Notes: generated by a model from the sequence alone, not told the origin. A stretch of DNA of 64,000 nucleotides from Micromonospora sp. HK10 (GCF_000982955.1 NZ_KQ058810.1:1-64000), one strand, 5' to 3'. Counted from the stretch's first letter, positions 53,474 to 61,223 are shown. A program made the numbers and translations.

Positions 53474-53508
53474 GTTGTGGGCCTCCCGGGATGAGGGAGG
53501 TCCACAAC
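53474..53508 (+). terminator. Strong hairpin terminator after the PIWI-RE operon
   Basis: GTTGTGGGCCTCCC pairs with GGGAGGTCCACAAC across a 7-nt loop: 14 base pairs with one G-U wobble, starting 3 nt after the PIWI stop codon. There is no U-tract, as usual in actinomycetes. It marks the right end of the defence operon. Confidence 0.8.
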
Positions 53509-53825
53509 TGCGGACATCTGCCGCTGGGCCCGACTGCTTATGCCCGGCTGCGCTCCTCTGCCCCCGCCGTTGGGGCACCGCAGCCGCTGCTGTCTCAGCA
53601 GCGGCTACGGGAGGGCCCCATGGAGGACGGGTGCAGCGCCGTGGAGTAAGTCGGAGCGGGATAAGTGAAAGCCGCCGGCCGTGGGGGCACGGTGGACCGC
53701 CGGTTGGCAGACCCCACGGTTGGCCGATGCACCGCCGTGACGTCATTCACGGCATCGACGAATCTCTTGCTGGGTCACGGAGCAGCGCCGCGTTTCTCGA
53801 GGTCAGGAGCGCGAGCCTGTTGGCG

Positions 53826-53847
53826 CTGCTCCCAATCTGCTCCCAAT
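53826..53847. repeat. Tandem 11-bp direct repeat beside tRNA-Val
   Basis: Two perfect, directly adjacent copies of CTGCTCCCAAT. They lie about 75 nt from the tRNA 3' end, the distance at which integrase or excisionase arm-binding sites are often found. Function is inferred only. Confidence 0.6.
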
Positions 53848-53864
53848 TTAAGGGGCAACAGCAG

Positions 53865-53901
53865 AGAAGCCCGTTACCGGCAATTCCGGCTACGGGCTTC
53901 T
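53865..53901. terminator. Hairpin terminator downstream of tRNA-Val
   Basis: AGAAGCCCGT at 53865 pairs with ACGGGCTTCT ending at 53901, and the inner CCGG...CCGG extends the stem to 14 of 16 pairs around CAATT. It lies 20 nt beyond the tRNA 3' end on the minus strand and probably terminates the tRNA transcript. Confidence 0.7.
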
Positions 53902-53920
53902 GACCTGCGTACATCTACGG

Positions 53921-53992
53921 TGGGCGATACTGGGATCGAACCAGTGACCTCTTCGGTGTGAACGAAGCGCTCTCCCGCTGAGCTAATCGCCC
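53921..53992 (-). tRNA. tRNA-Val, anticodon CAC
   Basis: A 72-nt cloverleaf on the minus strand: acceptor GGGCGAT/ATCGCCC with discriminator A, D-arm GCTC/GAGC, anticodon stem CTTCG/CGAAG with loop TTCACAC (anticodon CAC, codon GUG), and T-arm ACTGG/CCAGT with loop TTCGATC. CCA is not encoded. Its 3' end faces the defence island, so it could have served as an integration site. Confidence 0.95.
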
Positions 53993-54042
53993 TCAGCGCC
54001 GATCACTCTACCTGATCGTCGACGCGGACCAAAAACCGGGCC

Positions 54043-54576
54043 TCAGTGCGTCGCGAGGTAGTGCATGGCGCGGGCGATCAGGTCGATGCCGAGGCTGTAC
54101 TTGAGGGATGCCCAGACCACCGCGGAGACGAACACCAGCCCGACGGCGCCGAGCAGGAAGCGTACGGATAGTGATTGACCGGTCACCCATCGGGTCCAGG
54201 CCTGGACGTTTCGACGGGTGAAGGCGAGCAGCCGGCGGGCCCAGTGGAACTCGACGGCCCAGACGCCGAGGCCGGCGATGACCAGCAGCCAGCCGGGCCC
54301 GGGCAGCGGGATGAGGGCGATGCCGATGGTCACGATGATCGCGCCGAGGACGGCGATGAATATCTTGAGGGCGATCCGGCCGGTGGGGTTGGCCCGGATG
54401 AGGTCGAGGGTCAGGTGCGCGCGGGCCCGCCAGCCGCTGCGGCGCCGTTCCACGACGAGGCCGCGTGGACCGGGTTTGACAGGCACTTCGTAACCCCGCC
54501 TTTCGACTGTTCGGGCCGTTCCTTTCGGCGGGTCGGCCATGGTCGCGATGGGTTCCTCAGTGGAGCCGAGGATCAT
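54043..54576 (-). CDS. PGPGW (TIGR02611-like) membrane protein
   Basis: A 177-aa protein. An N-terminal charged region (about 1-70) is followed by paired hydrophobic helices with the family motif IPLPGPGWLLVIAGLGVWAV (about 95-114) and a second pair near the C-terminus (FLLGAVGLVFVSAVVWASL). These actinobacterial inner-membrane proteins have no known function. A GGGGGTGGA stretch precedes ATG 54576; a second in-frame ATG at 54540 is possible. It is the first gene to the right of tRNA-Val. Confidence 0.8.
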   Translation of the reverse strand: MILGSTEEPIATMADPPKGTARTVERRGYEVPVKPGPRGLVVERRRSGWRARAHLTLDLIRANPTGRIALKIFIAVLGAIIVTIGIALIPLPGPGWLLVIAGLGVWAVEFHWARRLLAFTRRNVQAWTRWVTGQSLSVRFLLGAVGLVFVSAVVWASLKYSLGIDLIARAMHYLATH

Positions 54577-54848
54577 TTCCACCCCCAGTGTCGCGCGGGA
54601 CCGTCACCCCTGCTGAGGACTGGACGTTACCGGAGTAAGTCGACGACTGAACCACCCGTTGCCGGGCGGGATCATGGACTGGGCGAAGCGGAAATCCTAC
54701 AAGAATTTTCATGTTCTCGGCGGCGTTCCGACACCCTTCCCACCACTGGGTGAAGTCAGCGTATGGCGGAGCGTAGCCAGGAGTAGCACCTGAGTATGGG
54801 AAAAGCGGGACACGCGCGTTCCGCAGCGGTGCCGGGGGGAGAACGTCA

Positions 54849-55280
54849 ATGAGTGTCATCCGACCGACGACCGTAGAGGTCGAGACGTCGCTAAGGCTCG
54901 TCGCGCCTGACGCCACCGCATTGCCGGTGCGTGCCAGTCTGCGTTACGACCCTGCTGACCCGTATGCGGTCCATGTCCTGTTCCACGCCGAATCCGCCGG
55001 CGGTGAGGCGGTGAGCTGGTCGTTCGCCCGCGAACTGCTGGTCACCGGGCTCGACGAACCGGCCGGCATCGGCGATGTCCGGGTCTGGCCGTGGGCCACC
55101 CCGCGCGGCGACTTCGTCGCGCTCGCGCTGTCGTCCCCGGACGGCAACGCCCTCTTCGAGGTCCCGCGCAGCGTGCTGGTGCGCTTCCTGCGCCGGACCT
55201 ACGTCGTCGTCCCGCGCGGCCGCGAGGCCGAGCACCTGGACGTCGACACGGCGGTGAACCGGCTGCTCGCCGGTCGCTGA
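54849..55280 (+). CDS. SsgA-family sporulation/cell-division regulator (SsgB-like)
   Basis: A 143-aa SsgA-like protein: LPVRASLRYDPADPYAVHVL (about 25-44), VSWSFARELLVTGL (about 56-69), DVRVWPW and FVALALSSPDGNALFEVP (about 88-105) are the family landmarks. SsgA-like proteins occur only in morphologically complex actinomycetes and control septum placement during sporulation; SsgB recruits FtsZ. The length and lack of extra domains suit the widely conserved SsgB type, but I cannot distinguish paralogues. A 13-bp hairpin terminator follows. Confidence 0.88.
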   Translation: MSVIRPTTVEVETSLRLVAPDATALPVRASLRYDPADPYAVHVLFHAESAGGEAVSWSFARELLVTGLDEPAGIGDVRVWPWATPRGDFVALALSSPDGNALFEVPRSVLVRFLRRTYVVVPRGREAEHLDVDTAVNRLLAGR

Positions 55281-55294
55281 CACGGCAACCTTCC

Positions 55295-55329
55295 GGGGCC
55301 GCGCGGATCTGCCGAGTCCGCGCGGCCCC
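55295..55329. terminator. Hairpin terminator between SsgA-like and SDR genes
   Basis: GGGGCCGCGCGGA at 55295-55307 is exactly complementary to TCCGCGCGGCCCC at 55317-55329, a 13-bp perfect stem with a 9-nt loop between two convergent genes. Confidence 0.8.
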
Positions 55330-55346
55330 GGACCGTCGCCGCACGC

Positions 55347-55440
55347 CGGTCAGCCGTGCGCGGTGATCCCCCCGTCGACCGGGGTGACCACGTCGGTCAG
55401 CCGTGCGTGGTGATCCCGCCGTCGACCGGGATGACCGCCC
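55347..55440. repeat. Tandem imperfect 47-bp duplication of the SDR gene 3' end
   Basis: Two adjacent 47-bp units (55347-55393 and 55394-55440) differ at only a few positions. On the minus strand both encode a PVDGGIT(T/A)HG-stop ending. The right copy is the real C-terminus of the SDR gene, and the left copy lies just beyond its stop codon. Confidence 0.75.
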
Positions 55441-56182
55441 CGGTCAGGTACGCCCCGGCGCGCGAGGCCAGGTAGATCGCGGTGCCCGCCATGTCCTCCG
55501 GCCGGCCGATCCGGCCCAGCGGCACCTGCTGCTCGATCGCGGCCCGGGACGCGGGGTCGTCCAGCGCGAACGCCATCATCTTGCTCTCGAACGGCCCCGG
55601 CGCGATCGCGTTGACCGTGATCCGCTCACCGGCGAGCTGGTGGGCGAGGCTGCGGGTGAGCATGTGCACGGCCGCCTTGGTCGCCGAGTATGCGTACACC
55701 TCCATCCACGGCACGCGGATGCCGTCGATCGAGCCGATGTTAATCACGCGGGCCGGGTCGTCGGGGCCGGCCGCGCCGCGCAGCGCCGGCAGCAGCGCCT
55801 GGGTGAGCCGGAAAACGGCCTTGACGTTGACCGCCCAGAGCTTGTCGAAGGCGCTCTCCGGGTACGACTCCAGCGGGGCGCCCCAGGTGGCGCCGGCGTT
55901 GTTGACCAGCACGTCGAGCCGGTCGCCGGTGCGCTCGCGCACGGCGGCGGCCAGCCCCAACGCGCCCTCGTCGTGGCTCAGGTCGGCCGGCAGCGCCGCG
56001 CAGGAGCCAACCGCCGACAGCTCCCTGGCCACCGTCTCGCAGACCTCGGCCTTCCGCGAGGAGATGATGACCTTCGCGCCGGCCTCGACGAAGCCGCGGG
56101 CGATCATCAGCCCGATCCCCCGTGAGCCGCCGGTGACCAGGACCGTCTTGCCTTCGACCGAGAACAGATCCGTCATGCCCAT
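55397..56182 (-). CDS. SDR family oxidoreductase
   Basis: A 261-aa classical short-chain dehydrogenase: TGGSRGIG (about 17-24), NNAGATWG (about 93-100), IGSIDG with catalytic Ser, YSATKAA (about 159-165) and the terminal PVDGGITTHG. It oxidises or reduces a small alcohol/ketone with NAD(P)H and is closest in type to 3-oxoacyl/gluconate-type SDRs. A second ATG at 56176 is an alternative start. It is transcribed away from the AraC regulator, so that regulator could control it. Confidence 0.85.
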   Translation of the reverse strand: MGMTDLFSVEGKTVLVTGGSRGIGLMIARGFVEAGAKVIISSRKAEVCETVARELSAVGSCAALPADLSHDEGALGLAAAVRERTGDRLDVLVNNAGATWGAPLESYPESAFDKLWAVNVKAVFRLTQALLPALRGAAGPDDPARVINIGSIDGIRVPWMEVYAYSATKAAVHMLTRSLAHQLAGERITVNAIAPGPFESKMMAFALDDPASRAAIEQQVPLGRIGRPEDMAGTAIYLASRAGAYLTGAVIPVDGGITTHG

Positions 56183-56337
56183 CCCATCGCGAGTCGGCGG
56201 GGGCCGCGGGCGTCTCCGGCGACCCAGGCGCTACCGCTCGGTAACCTAACCGTCCCGCGTCCGGCCCGACAAGCCGCCCCTGACCGGCGAAAACCGTCGG
56301 GGTGCAGGATGCACCGGGGGCGGTTACCGTCGAGTCG

Positions 56338-57249
56338 ATGGTCACTACCGGACATCTCTCCTCGGCCAGCCGCACCGACCTGCCTCCGTTCGGGCGCGAC
56401 GACCACCTCGACATCGTGGCGCTGCGTGACCTCGCCCCCGTGCCCGGCTGGTCCCGGCCGGTGCTGCTCGGTGCGGAGCTGCTGATCCTGGTCACCGGCG
56501 GTCACGGCACCGCCGAGCTGGATTTCCGCGCGCTGCCCTGCCGGCCCGGCACGCTGCTGCGCGCGCACCCCGGCCAGGCGCTGCGCTGCGTCGGCGGGCA
56601 GCTCGACGCGACCGTGGTGCGCTGGGGCGCCGACACGCTGCGCGGGCTGGACGTCGACCCGGACGCGGTGCCCGCGTACCGGCAGCTCGCCGGCGAGGAC
56701 GAGGACGCGGTGATCAGCGAGGTGACCCAGCTCGCGGTCGACGCCGAGCGGCACGCCGGGGTGCCGGCCGCCGCGGCGCTGCTGCGGCACCAGCTCGCGG
56801 TGCTGCTGCTGCGGCTGACCCTGCTGCCCGGCGCGGCGGACCGCCCGGCCCCGCGTCCCGAGCGGGAGACCTTCGAGCGGCTGTGCCGGGAGGTGGAGCG
56901 CGGCTACCGGCACACCCGCCGGGTGGAGGACTACGCGGCGCAGCTGGGCTGCTCGGTGCGTACCCTCACCCGGGCCTGCCTGGCGGTGACCGGGCGCAGC
57001 GCCAAGCAGGTCATCGACGAGCGGGTGGCGTTGCAGGCCTGCCGGCTGCTGGCCGCCACCGACGAGCCGATCGCCGGGATCGGCCGCCGGCTCGGTTTTC
57101 CCGAGCCGACCAACTTCGGGCGCTTCTTCACCCGCGAGGTCGGGGTGAGCCCGGGCGCGTTCCGGGCGGGCCGGGAGCGGCCGATCCCGGTCCGGGTGGT
57201 GCGGCCGCGGCCGCCCGCCGAGCCGCCCGCCGCGCCGGGGCGGGCATGA
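56338..57249 (+). CDS. AraC-family transcriptional regulator
   Basis: A 303-aa protein with an N-terminal cupin-like sensing domain (about 20-110, including LLILVTGGHGTAELDFRALP) and a C-terminal double helix-turn-helix (about 190-285): YAAQLGCSVRTLTRACLAVT and IAGIGRRLGFPEPTNFGRFF, ending in the family pattern GVSPGAFRAGR. The ATG at 56338 starts beyond an unlikely upstream extension. It is divergent to the SDR gene and overlaps closely with the Rrf2 gene, starting 7 nt after its stop. Confidence 0.82.
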   Translation: MVTTGHLSSASRTDLPPFGRDDHLDIVALRDLAPVPGWSRPVLLGAELLILVTGGHGTAELDFRALPCRPGTLLRAHPGQALRCVGGQLDATVVRWGADTLRGLDVDPDAVPAYRQLAGEDEDAVISEVTQLAVDAERHAGVPAAAALLRHQLAVLLLRLTLLPGAADRPAPRPERETFERLCREVERGYRHTRRVEDYAAQLGCSVRTLTRACLAVTGRSAKQVIDERVALQACRLLAATDEPIAGIGRRLGFPEPTNFGRFFTREVGVSPGAFRAGRERPIPVRVVRPRPPAEPPAAPGRA

Positions 57250-57256
57250 TGGCAGG

Positions 57257-57712
57257 GTGCAGATCTCCGCGCGCGGTGACTACGCGGTCCGGGCGGCCCT
57301 GAGCCTGGCCACCGCGTACCCCGCTCTGCTCTCCACCCAGGCCATCGCGACCGAGCAGGACATGCCGCGCAAGTTCCTCGAGGCGGTCCTGGCGGACCTG
57401 CGCCGGGCCGGCCTGGTGCGGGCGCAGCGCGGCGCGGAGGGCGGCTACACCCTGGCCCGGCCGCCGCGCGAGATCACCATCGGGCAGATCCTGCGCGCCG
57501 TCGACGGCCCCCTCGCCGGGGTACGCGGGCTGCGCCCCGAGGAGACCCGCTACGAGGGCGCCGCGGAGAACCTGCCCCGGCTCTGGGTCGCTGTCCGGGC
57601 GGCGGTGCGGCAGGTGGTCGACGAGGTGAGCCTGGCCGAGATGGCCAGCGGGAAGCTGCCCGGGCACGTGCGCCGGCTGATCGCCCGCCCCGACGCCTGG
57701 GAACCGCGCTGA
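57257..57712 (+). CDS. Rrf2-family transcriptional regulator without cysteines
   Basis: A 151-aa Rrf2 protein starting with GTG: QISARGDYAVRAALSLA (about 2-18) and the winged-helix FLEAVLADLRRAGLVRAQRG followed by GGYTLARPP (about 40-70) are typical. Unlike Fe-S Rrf2 proteins such as IscR and NsrR it contains no cysteine at all, so it cannot bind an iron-sulfur cluster. Cys-less Rrf2 proteins such as CymR regulate sulfur metabolism, and the organosulfur operon is the next gene group, converging from the other side; that link is inferred. Confidence 0.85.
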   Translation: MQISARGDYAVRAALSLATAYPALLSTQAIATEQDMPRKFLEAVLADLRRAGLVRAQRGAEGGYTLARPPREITIGQILRAVDGPLAGVRGLRPEETRYEGAAENLPRLWVAVRAAVRQVVDEVSLAEMASGKLPGHVRRLIARPDAWEPR

Positions 57713-57723
57713 GCCGACCGGCG

Positions 57724-57800
57724 GCCGGCGCCGCGCCCGGAGGACGGGGGCGCGGTGCCGGCGCCGCGCCCGGAGGACGGGGGCGCGGTGCCGGCGCCGG
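57724..57800. repeat. Tandem 33-bp GC-rich repeat between convergent genes
   Basis: A 33-bp unit beginning GCCGGCGCCGCGCCCGGAGG is present twice in perfect tandem (57724-57756, 57757-57789) with a partial third copy. It lies between the ends of the Rrf2 and nitroreductase genes and can fold into several hairpins, so it may act as a terminator. Confidence 0.7.
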
Positions 57801-57803
57801 CGG

Positions 57804-58421
57804 TCACCGGGTGTGCACCACCTCGTCGTAGCCGAGCCGGGGCAGCCGGTCGTGCCAGGCGCCCGGCCCGGGCCGGCCGATGTTCAGCAGCAGCAGCACC
57901 CGGTGCCGACCGTCCGAAAAGAACTCCCGCTCCACCCCGGCGGCGTCGAAGCCCGCCATCGGGCCGGCGGCCAGCCCGGCGGCGCGTACCCCGATCAGCA
58001 GGTAGCCGATCTGCAGTGCGGCGTTGAGCCGGGCCTGCGCCTCCCGGCCGGCCGGGTCGCCGGCGAACCAGTCGCGGGCGTCCGGGCGGTGCGGGAACAG
58101 CTCCGGCAGCCGCTCGTGCCAGTCCACGTCGGCGGCGAGCACCGCGACCAGCGGCGCGCTCGCCGTCTTGTCCCGGTTACCCGAGCTGAGGTACGGCAGC
58201 AGCCGCTCCCGCGCGTGCGGCGAGCGCAGCAGCAGCACCCGCAGCGGTTGGGCGTTCAGCGCGGTCGGGCCGTACCGGACCAGGTCGTGCACGGCCCGGA
58301 CCTGCGCGTCGGTGACCGGCTCGGCGGTGAACGTGTTCGCCGTGCGGGCGGCCCGGAACAGCAGGTCCTGGGCCGCCCGGTCCAGCGCGAGCAGGTCCGG
58401 CGCGGGCGGCGCGGCCGTCAC
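57804..58421 (-). CDS. Nitroreductase-family protein (RutE/HadB-like)
   Basis: A 205-aa FMN-dependent reductase. Landmarks are ARTANTFTAEPVTDAQVRAV (about 25-44), GPTALNAQPLRVLLL with the FMN-binding Asn/Gln (about 51-65), and LQIGYLLIGVRAAGLAAGPM (about 136-155). Relatives such as RutE reduce malonic semialdehyde or related enals. It is the last gene of the organosulfur operon. Its GTG start overlaps the flavin reductase stop by 4 nt, which decides the start; longer in-frame readings are shadows. Confidence 0.8.
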   Translation of the reverse strand: MTAAPPAPDLLALDRAAQDLLFRAARTANTFTAEPVTDAQVRAVHDLVRYGPTALNAQPLRVLLLRSPHARERLLPYLSSGNRDKTASAPLVAVLAADVDWHERLPELFPHRPDARDWFAGDPAGREAQARLNAALQIGYLLIGVRAAGLAAGPMAGFDAAGVEREFFSDGRHRVLLLLNIGRPGPGAWHDRLPRLGYDEVVHTR

Positions 58422-58963
58422 GCGGGCACCGCCGCGCCGGCGCTGGTGTAGCCACCCCGGTGGTAGACCAGCGGGTCGCCGTCGTGGCCGTCGTCGAGCG
58501 CGAGCGGCTCGGCGATGACCAGGGTGTGGTCGCCGGCCGCGACCCGGCGTACCACCCGGCAGAGCAGCCGGCCGAGCACCCCCGCCAGCAGCGGCAGCCC
58601 GAACGGGCCGGCGGTCCACCCGGGGTACGCGGCGAACCGGTCGATGCCGCTGGTGGCGAAGATCCGCGCGGTCTCCCGCTGGCCGGCGCCGAGCAGGTGC
58701 ACCGCCACGTGCTCGGCGCGGGAGATCACCGGCCAGCTCGACGAGCCGGTCCCGAGGCAGAACGAGACCAGCGGCGGGTCCAGTGACACCGAGGTGAACG
58801 AGGTGGCGGTGAACCCGGCCCGGACCGGTGCGCCGAGCCCGCCGAGGCAGGCCGGGTCGGCGGTGCCCCGGGCCACCGCCGTGACCACCGTGACGGTGGA
58901 CGCCTGCCGGCGCAGCAGCGCCCGGAACCCGTCCCGGTCCACCGGCCGCAGCTCGGCGCTCAT
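58418..58963 (-). CDS. Flavin reductase-like protein (FMN reductase domain)
   Basis: A 181-aa split-barrel flavin reductase: VTVVTAVARG at the start, RAGFTATSFTSVSLDPPLVS followed by FCLG (about 48-71), and GDHTLVIAEPLAL near the end. It supplies reduced FMN to the partner monooxygenase. Its ATG overlaps the monooxygenase stop (ATGA) and its stop overlaps the nitroreductase start, so the enzymes are made together. Confidence 0.85.
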   Translation of the reverse strand: MSAELRPVDRDGFRALLRRQASTVTVVTAVARGTADPACLGGLGAPVRAGFTATSFTSVSLDPPLVSFCLGTGSSSWPVISRAEHVAVHLLGAGQRETARIFATSGIDRFAAYPGWTAGPFGLPLLAGVLGRLLCRVVRRVAAGDHTLVIAEPLALDDGHDGDPLVYHRGGYTSAGAAVPA

Positions 58964-60297
58964 GCGGTCACCAGCGCACGGGCGGCGGCGTAGCCGCTGG
59001 CGGGGCGGGGCAGGCCGTAGTGTTCGCGTAGGGTGCGGCCGGCGTACTCGTGGCGGAACAGGCCGCGCCGGCGCAGCAGCGGCACCACGTGGTCCACGAA
59101 GGCCGACAGCCCGTCCGGCAGCAGCGGTGGCATCACGTTGAAGCCGTCGGCAGCGCCCTCGGTGAACCACCGTTCGATCTGGTCGGCGATCTGTTCCGGG
59201 GTGCCGGCCACCACCCGGTGTCCGCGCCCGCCGCCGAGCCGGCCGATGAGCTGCCGGATGGTGAGCCGCTCCCGCCGGGCCAGGTCGACGACGAGCTGGT
59301 AGCGGCTCTGGTGGGACTGGACGGCGCTGACGTCGGGCAGGTCCGGCAGCGGCCCGTCCAGCGGCAGCCCGGACAGGTCCAGGCCGGTCATCCCGGAGAG
59401 CTGGGCGAGGGCGTGCTCGGGCACGATCAGCGCCTCCAGTTCGTCGGCGAGGGCCCGCGCCTCGGCCTCCGTACCGCCGATCACCGGGGCGATGCCGGGC
59501 AGCACCTTGATCCCTGCCGGGTCGCGGCCGGCGGCGGCGGTGGCCCGCTTCAGCCCGGCGTAGAACACCTGCCCGTCGGCGAGGGTCTGCTGGGCCGTGA
59601 AGACGGCCTCGGCGTACCGGGCGGCGAAGGCGACGCCGTCGGCCGACGAGCCGGCCTGCACCAGCAGCGGCCGGCCCTGGGGCGGTCGGGGCGTGTTGAG
59701 CGGGCCCTGCACCCGGAAGTGCGGGCCGTGGTGGTCGATTTCGTGCACCCGGTCGGTGTCGGCGAAGATCCCGGCGGCGGCGTCGAGGGCCAGCGCGTCG
59801 TCCTCCCAGCTGTCCCAGAGCTTGATCGCCACGTCGACGAACTCGGCGGCCCGCCGGTACCGCTCGGCGTGCGCCGGGTGGTCGTCGAGGTTGAAGTTGC
59901 GCGCCTCCCGGGCCTGGGCGGAGGTGACGATGTTCCAGCCGGCCCGGCCGCCGCTGAGGTGGTCCAGCGAGGCGAACTTCCGGGCCAGGTTGAACGGCTC
60001 GTGGTAGGTGGTGGAGGCGGTGGCGATCAGGCCGATGTGTTCGGTGCTGGTGGCCAGCGCGGCGAGCAGGGTGAGCGGCTCGAAGACGGCCTGGATGTTG
60101 TGCCGCACGGCCGGGCCGACGGCGAGCCCGTCGGCGAGGAAGACCGAGTCGAGGGTGCCCCGCTCGGCGATCCGGGCCAGCTCCTGGAAGTGCCGGACGT
60201 CGGCGATCCGGCGCGGGTCGGTGCGCGGGTGCCGCCAGGCGGCCTCGTGGTGGCCGACGCCCATCAGGAACGCGTTGAGGTGCAGGGTGCGGGTCAT
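58960..60297 (-). CDS. NtaA/DmoA-type FMNH2-dependent monooxygenase
   Basis: A 445-aa luciferase-like monooxygenase: LHLNAFLMGVGHHEAAWRHP (about 5-24), DSVFLADGLAVGP (about 50-62), TASTTYHEPFNLARKFASLD (about 93-112) and GRAGWNIVTSA (about 117-127) are NtaA/SnaA/DszA-family signatures. With reduced FMN it oxidises organosulfur or amino-carboxylate compounds; from its neighbours a sulfone, sulfide or sulfonate is likely. The ATG at 60297 has an AAAGGA site; the longer in-frame reading upstream is a shadow of the permease gene. Confidence 0.87.
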   Translation of the reverse strand: MTRTLHLNAFLMGVGHHEAAWRHPRTDPRRIADVRHFQELARIAERGTLDSVFLADGLAVGPAVRHNIQAVFEPLTLLAALATSTEHIGLIATASTTYHEPFNLARKFASLDHLSGGRAGWNIVTSAQAREARNFNLDDHPAHAERYRRAAEFVDVAIKLWDSWEDDALALDAAAGIFADTDRVHEIDHHGPHFRVQGPLNTPRPPQGRPLLVQAGSSADGVAFAARYAEAVFTAQQTLADGQVFYAGLKRATAAAGRDPAGIKVLPGIAPVIGGTEAEARALADELEALIVPEHALAQLSGMTGLDLSGLPLDGPLPDLPDVSAVQSHQSRYQLVVDLARRERLTIRQLIGRLGGGRGHRVVAGTPEQIADQIERWFTEGAADGFNVMPPLLPDGLSAFVDHVVPLLRRRGLFRHEYAGRTLREHYGLPRPASGYAAARALVTA

Positions 60298-60308
60298 GGT
60301 GGGTCCTT

Positions 60309-61223
60309 TCAGGCGGTGGCGTCGACGCGCCAGGTGGAGAAGCGGCGTTCCCCGGCGACGAGGAGCTGGTTGACGACCAGGCCGATGGCGGAGATGGTGA
60401 TGATCCCGGCGTACATGTCGGGGATCGCGAAGTTGTACTGCGCGTAGTTGATGAGGTAGCCGAGGCCGGCTTTGGCGCCGACCATCTCGGCGGCGACGAG
60501 CACCAGGATCGAGTAGGCCCCGGCGAGCCGGACGCCGGTGAAGATGGTCGGCACGGCCGCCGGCAGGATCACTTTCTGGAACAGTCGCAGGTGGTCCAGC
60601 CCCATCGAGCGGGCCGAGCGGATCAGCAGCGGGTCCACGCCCTTCACCCCGGCGATGGTGTTGAGCAGGATCGGCCACGAGCAGGCGTAGACCACCAGGG
60701 CGATCTTGGAGGTCTCGCCCAGGCCGAGGATCAGCACGAAGACCGGCAGCAGGGCCAGCGCGGCGGTGTTGCGGAACACCTCCAGCAGCGGGCTGAGCAG
60801 GTCCGCGAGCGGCCGGTACCAGCCGATCAGCAGCCCCAGGGGGATGGCGCCGAGCACGGCCAGGGCGAGGCCGGTCAGCGACCGGGTCAGGCTGGCCCCG
60901 ACGTGGTCGGCGAGCTGGCCGCTGCGCAGCAGCACCCACCAGGCGGCGAGCACCTCCGACAGCGGCGGCAGGAAGACCCGGTCGACCAGCCCGGCGCGGG
61001 GCGCGGTCTCCCAGAGCCCGGCGAGGGCCAGCAGCGCCACGCCGCGGCGCAGCGCCCGGCCGCCGAGAGCGAGCAGCGCGCCGCCGCCGCGCAACGCCCG
61101 CCCGCCGGCTCCGCGCCAAGGTGGGGTCCGCCGGGGTGGCGGTGGGGTCCGCCGGGGTGGCGACGGAGTCCGTCGGGGTAGCGGCGGGGTCCGCCGGCCG
61201 GGTGGGACGTTCGGCGATGTCAA
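60309..61223 (-). CDS. ABC transporter permease (SsuC-like), N-terminus possibly frameshifted
   Basis: A membrane protein with six hydrophobic helices. The permease core is clear: LSEVLAAWWVLLRSGQLADH, LLEVFRNTAALALLPVFVLI and the EAA-type loop AGVKGVDPLLIRSARSMGLD. It imports sulfonates, taurine or nitrate-type substrates with the neighbouring ATPase. The N-terminus is uncertain: this frame opens at TTG 61223 with an odd Pro/Arg-rich tail, whereas the neighbouring frame (TTG 61227) reads a natural MVDIAERPTRPADP... until about 61110, where good codon use switches frames. A TTG at 61094 would give a normal 261-aa permease. Confidence 0.75.
   Translation of the reverse strand: MTSPNVPPGRRTPPLPRRTPSPPRRTPPPPRRTPPWRGAGGRALRGGGALLALGGRALRRGVALLALAGLWETAPRAGLVDRVFLPPLSEVLAAWWVLLRSGQLADHVGASLTRSLTGLALAVLGAIPLGLLIGWYRPLADLLSPLLEVFRNTAALALLPVFVLILGLGETSKIALVVYACSWPILLNTIAGVKGVDPLLIRSARSMGLDHLRLFQKVILPAAVPTIFTGVRLAGAYSILVLVAAEMVGAKAGLGYLINYAQYNFAIPDMYAGIITISAIGLVVNQLLVAGERRFSTWRVDATA
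61123..61200. repeat. 21-bp tandem repeat in the permease N-terminal region
   Basis: A 21-bp unit (GGGGTCCGCCGGGGTGGCGG plus one base) is repeated about 3.7 times with small changes, encoding a PADPTAT-like heptad on the minus strand. It lies where the coding frame of the permease becomes uncertain. Confidence 0.7.

Larger units (their letters stand above)
53509..53920. other. Gap between the defence island and tRNA-Val
   Basis: About 410 nt without a credible gene. It contains two perfect tandem copies of CTGCTCCCAAT at 53826-53836 and 53837-53847, then a 16-bp hairpin at 53865-53901, and then the 3' end of tRNA-Val at 53921. Repeats next to a tRNA 3' end are a typical setting of integrase arm sites or old attachment regions, but no integrase is present. 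Confidence 0.5.

Noticed and set aside
53475..53903. A 142-codon plus-strand frame between the PIWI gene and tRNA-Val
   Set aside because: Overlaps a terminator hairpin and direct repeats, has no ribosome site and no recognisable domain; I considered an integrase remnant but no catalytic motif is present.
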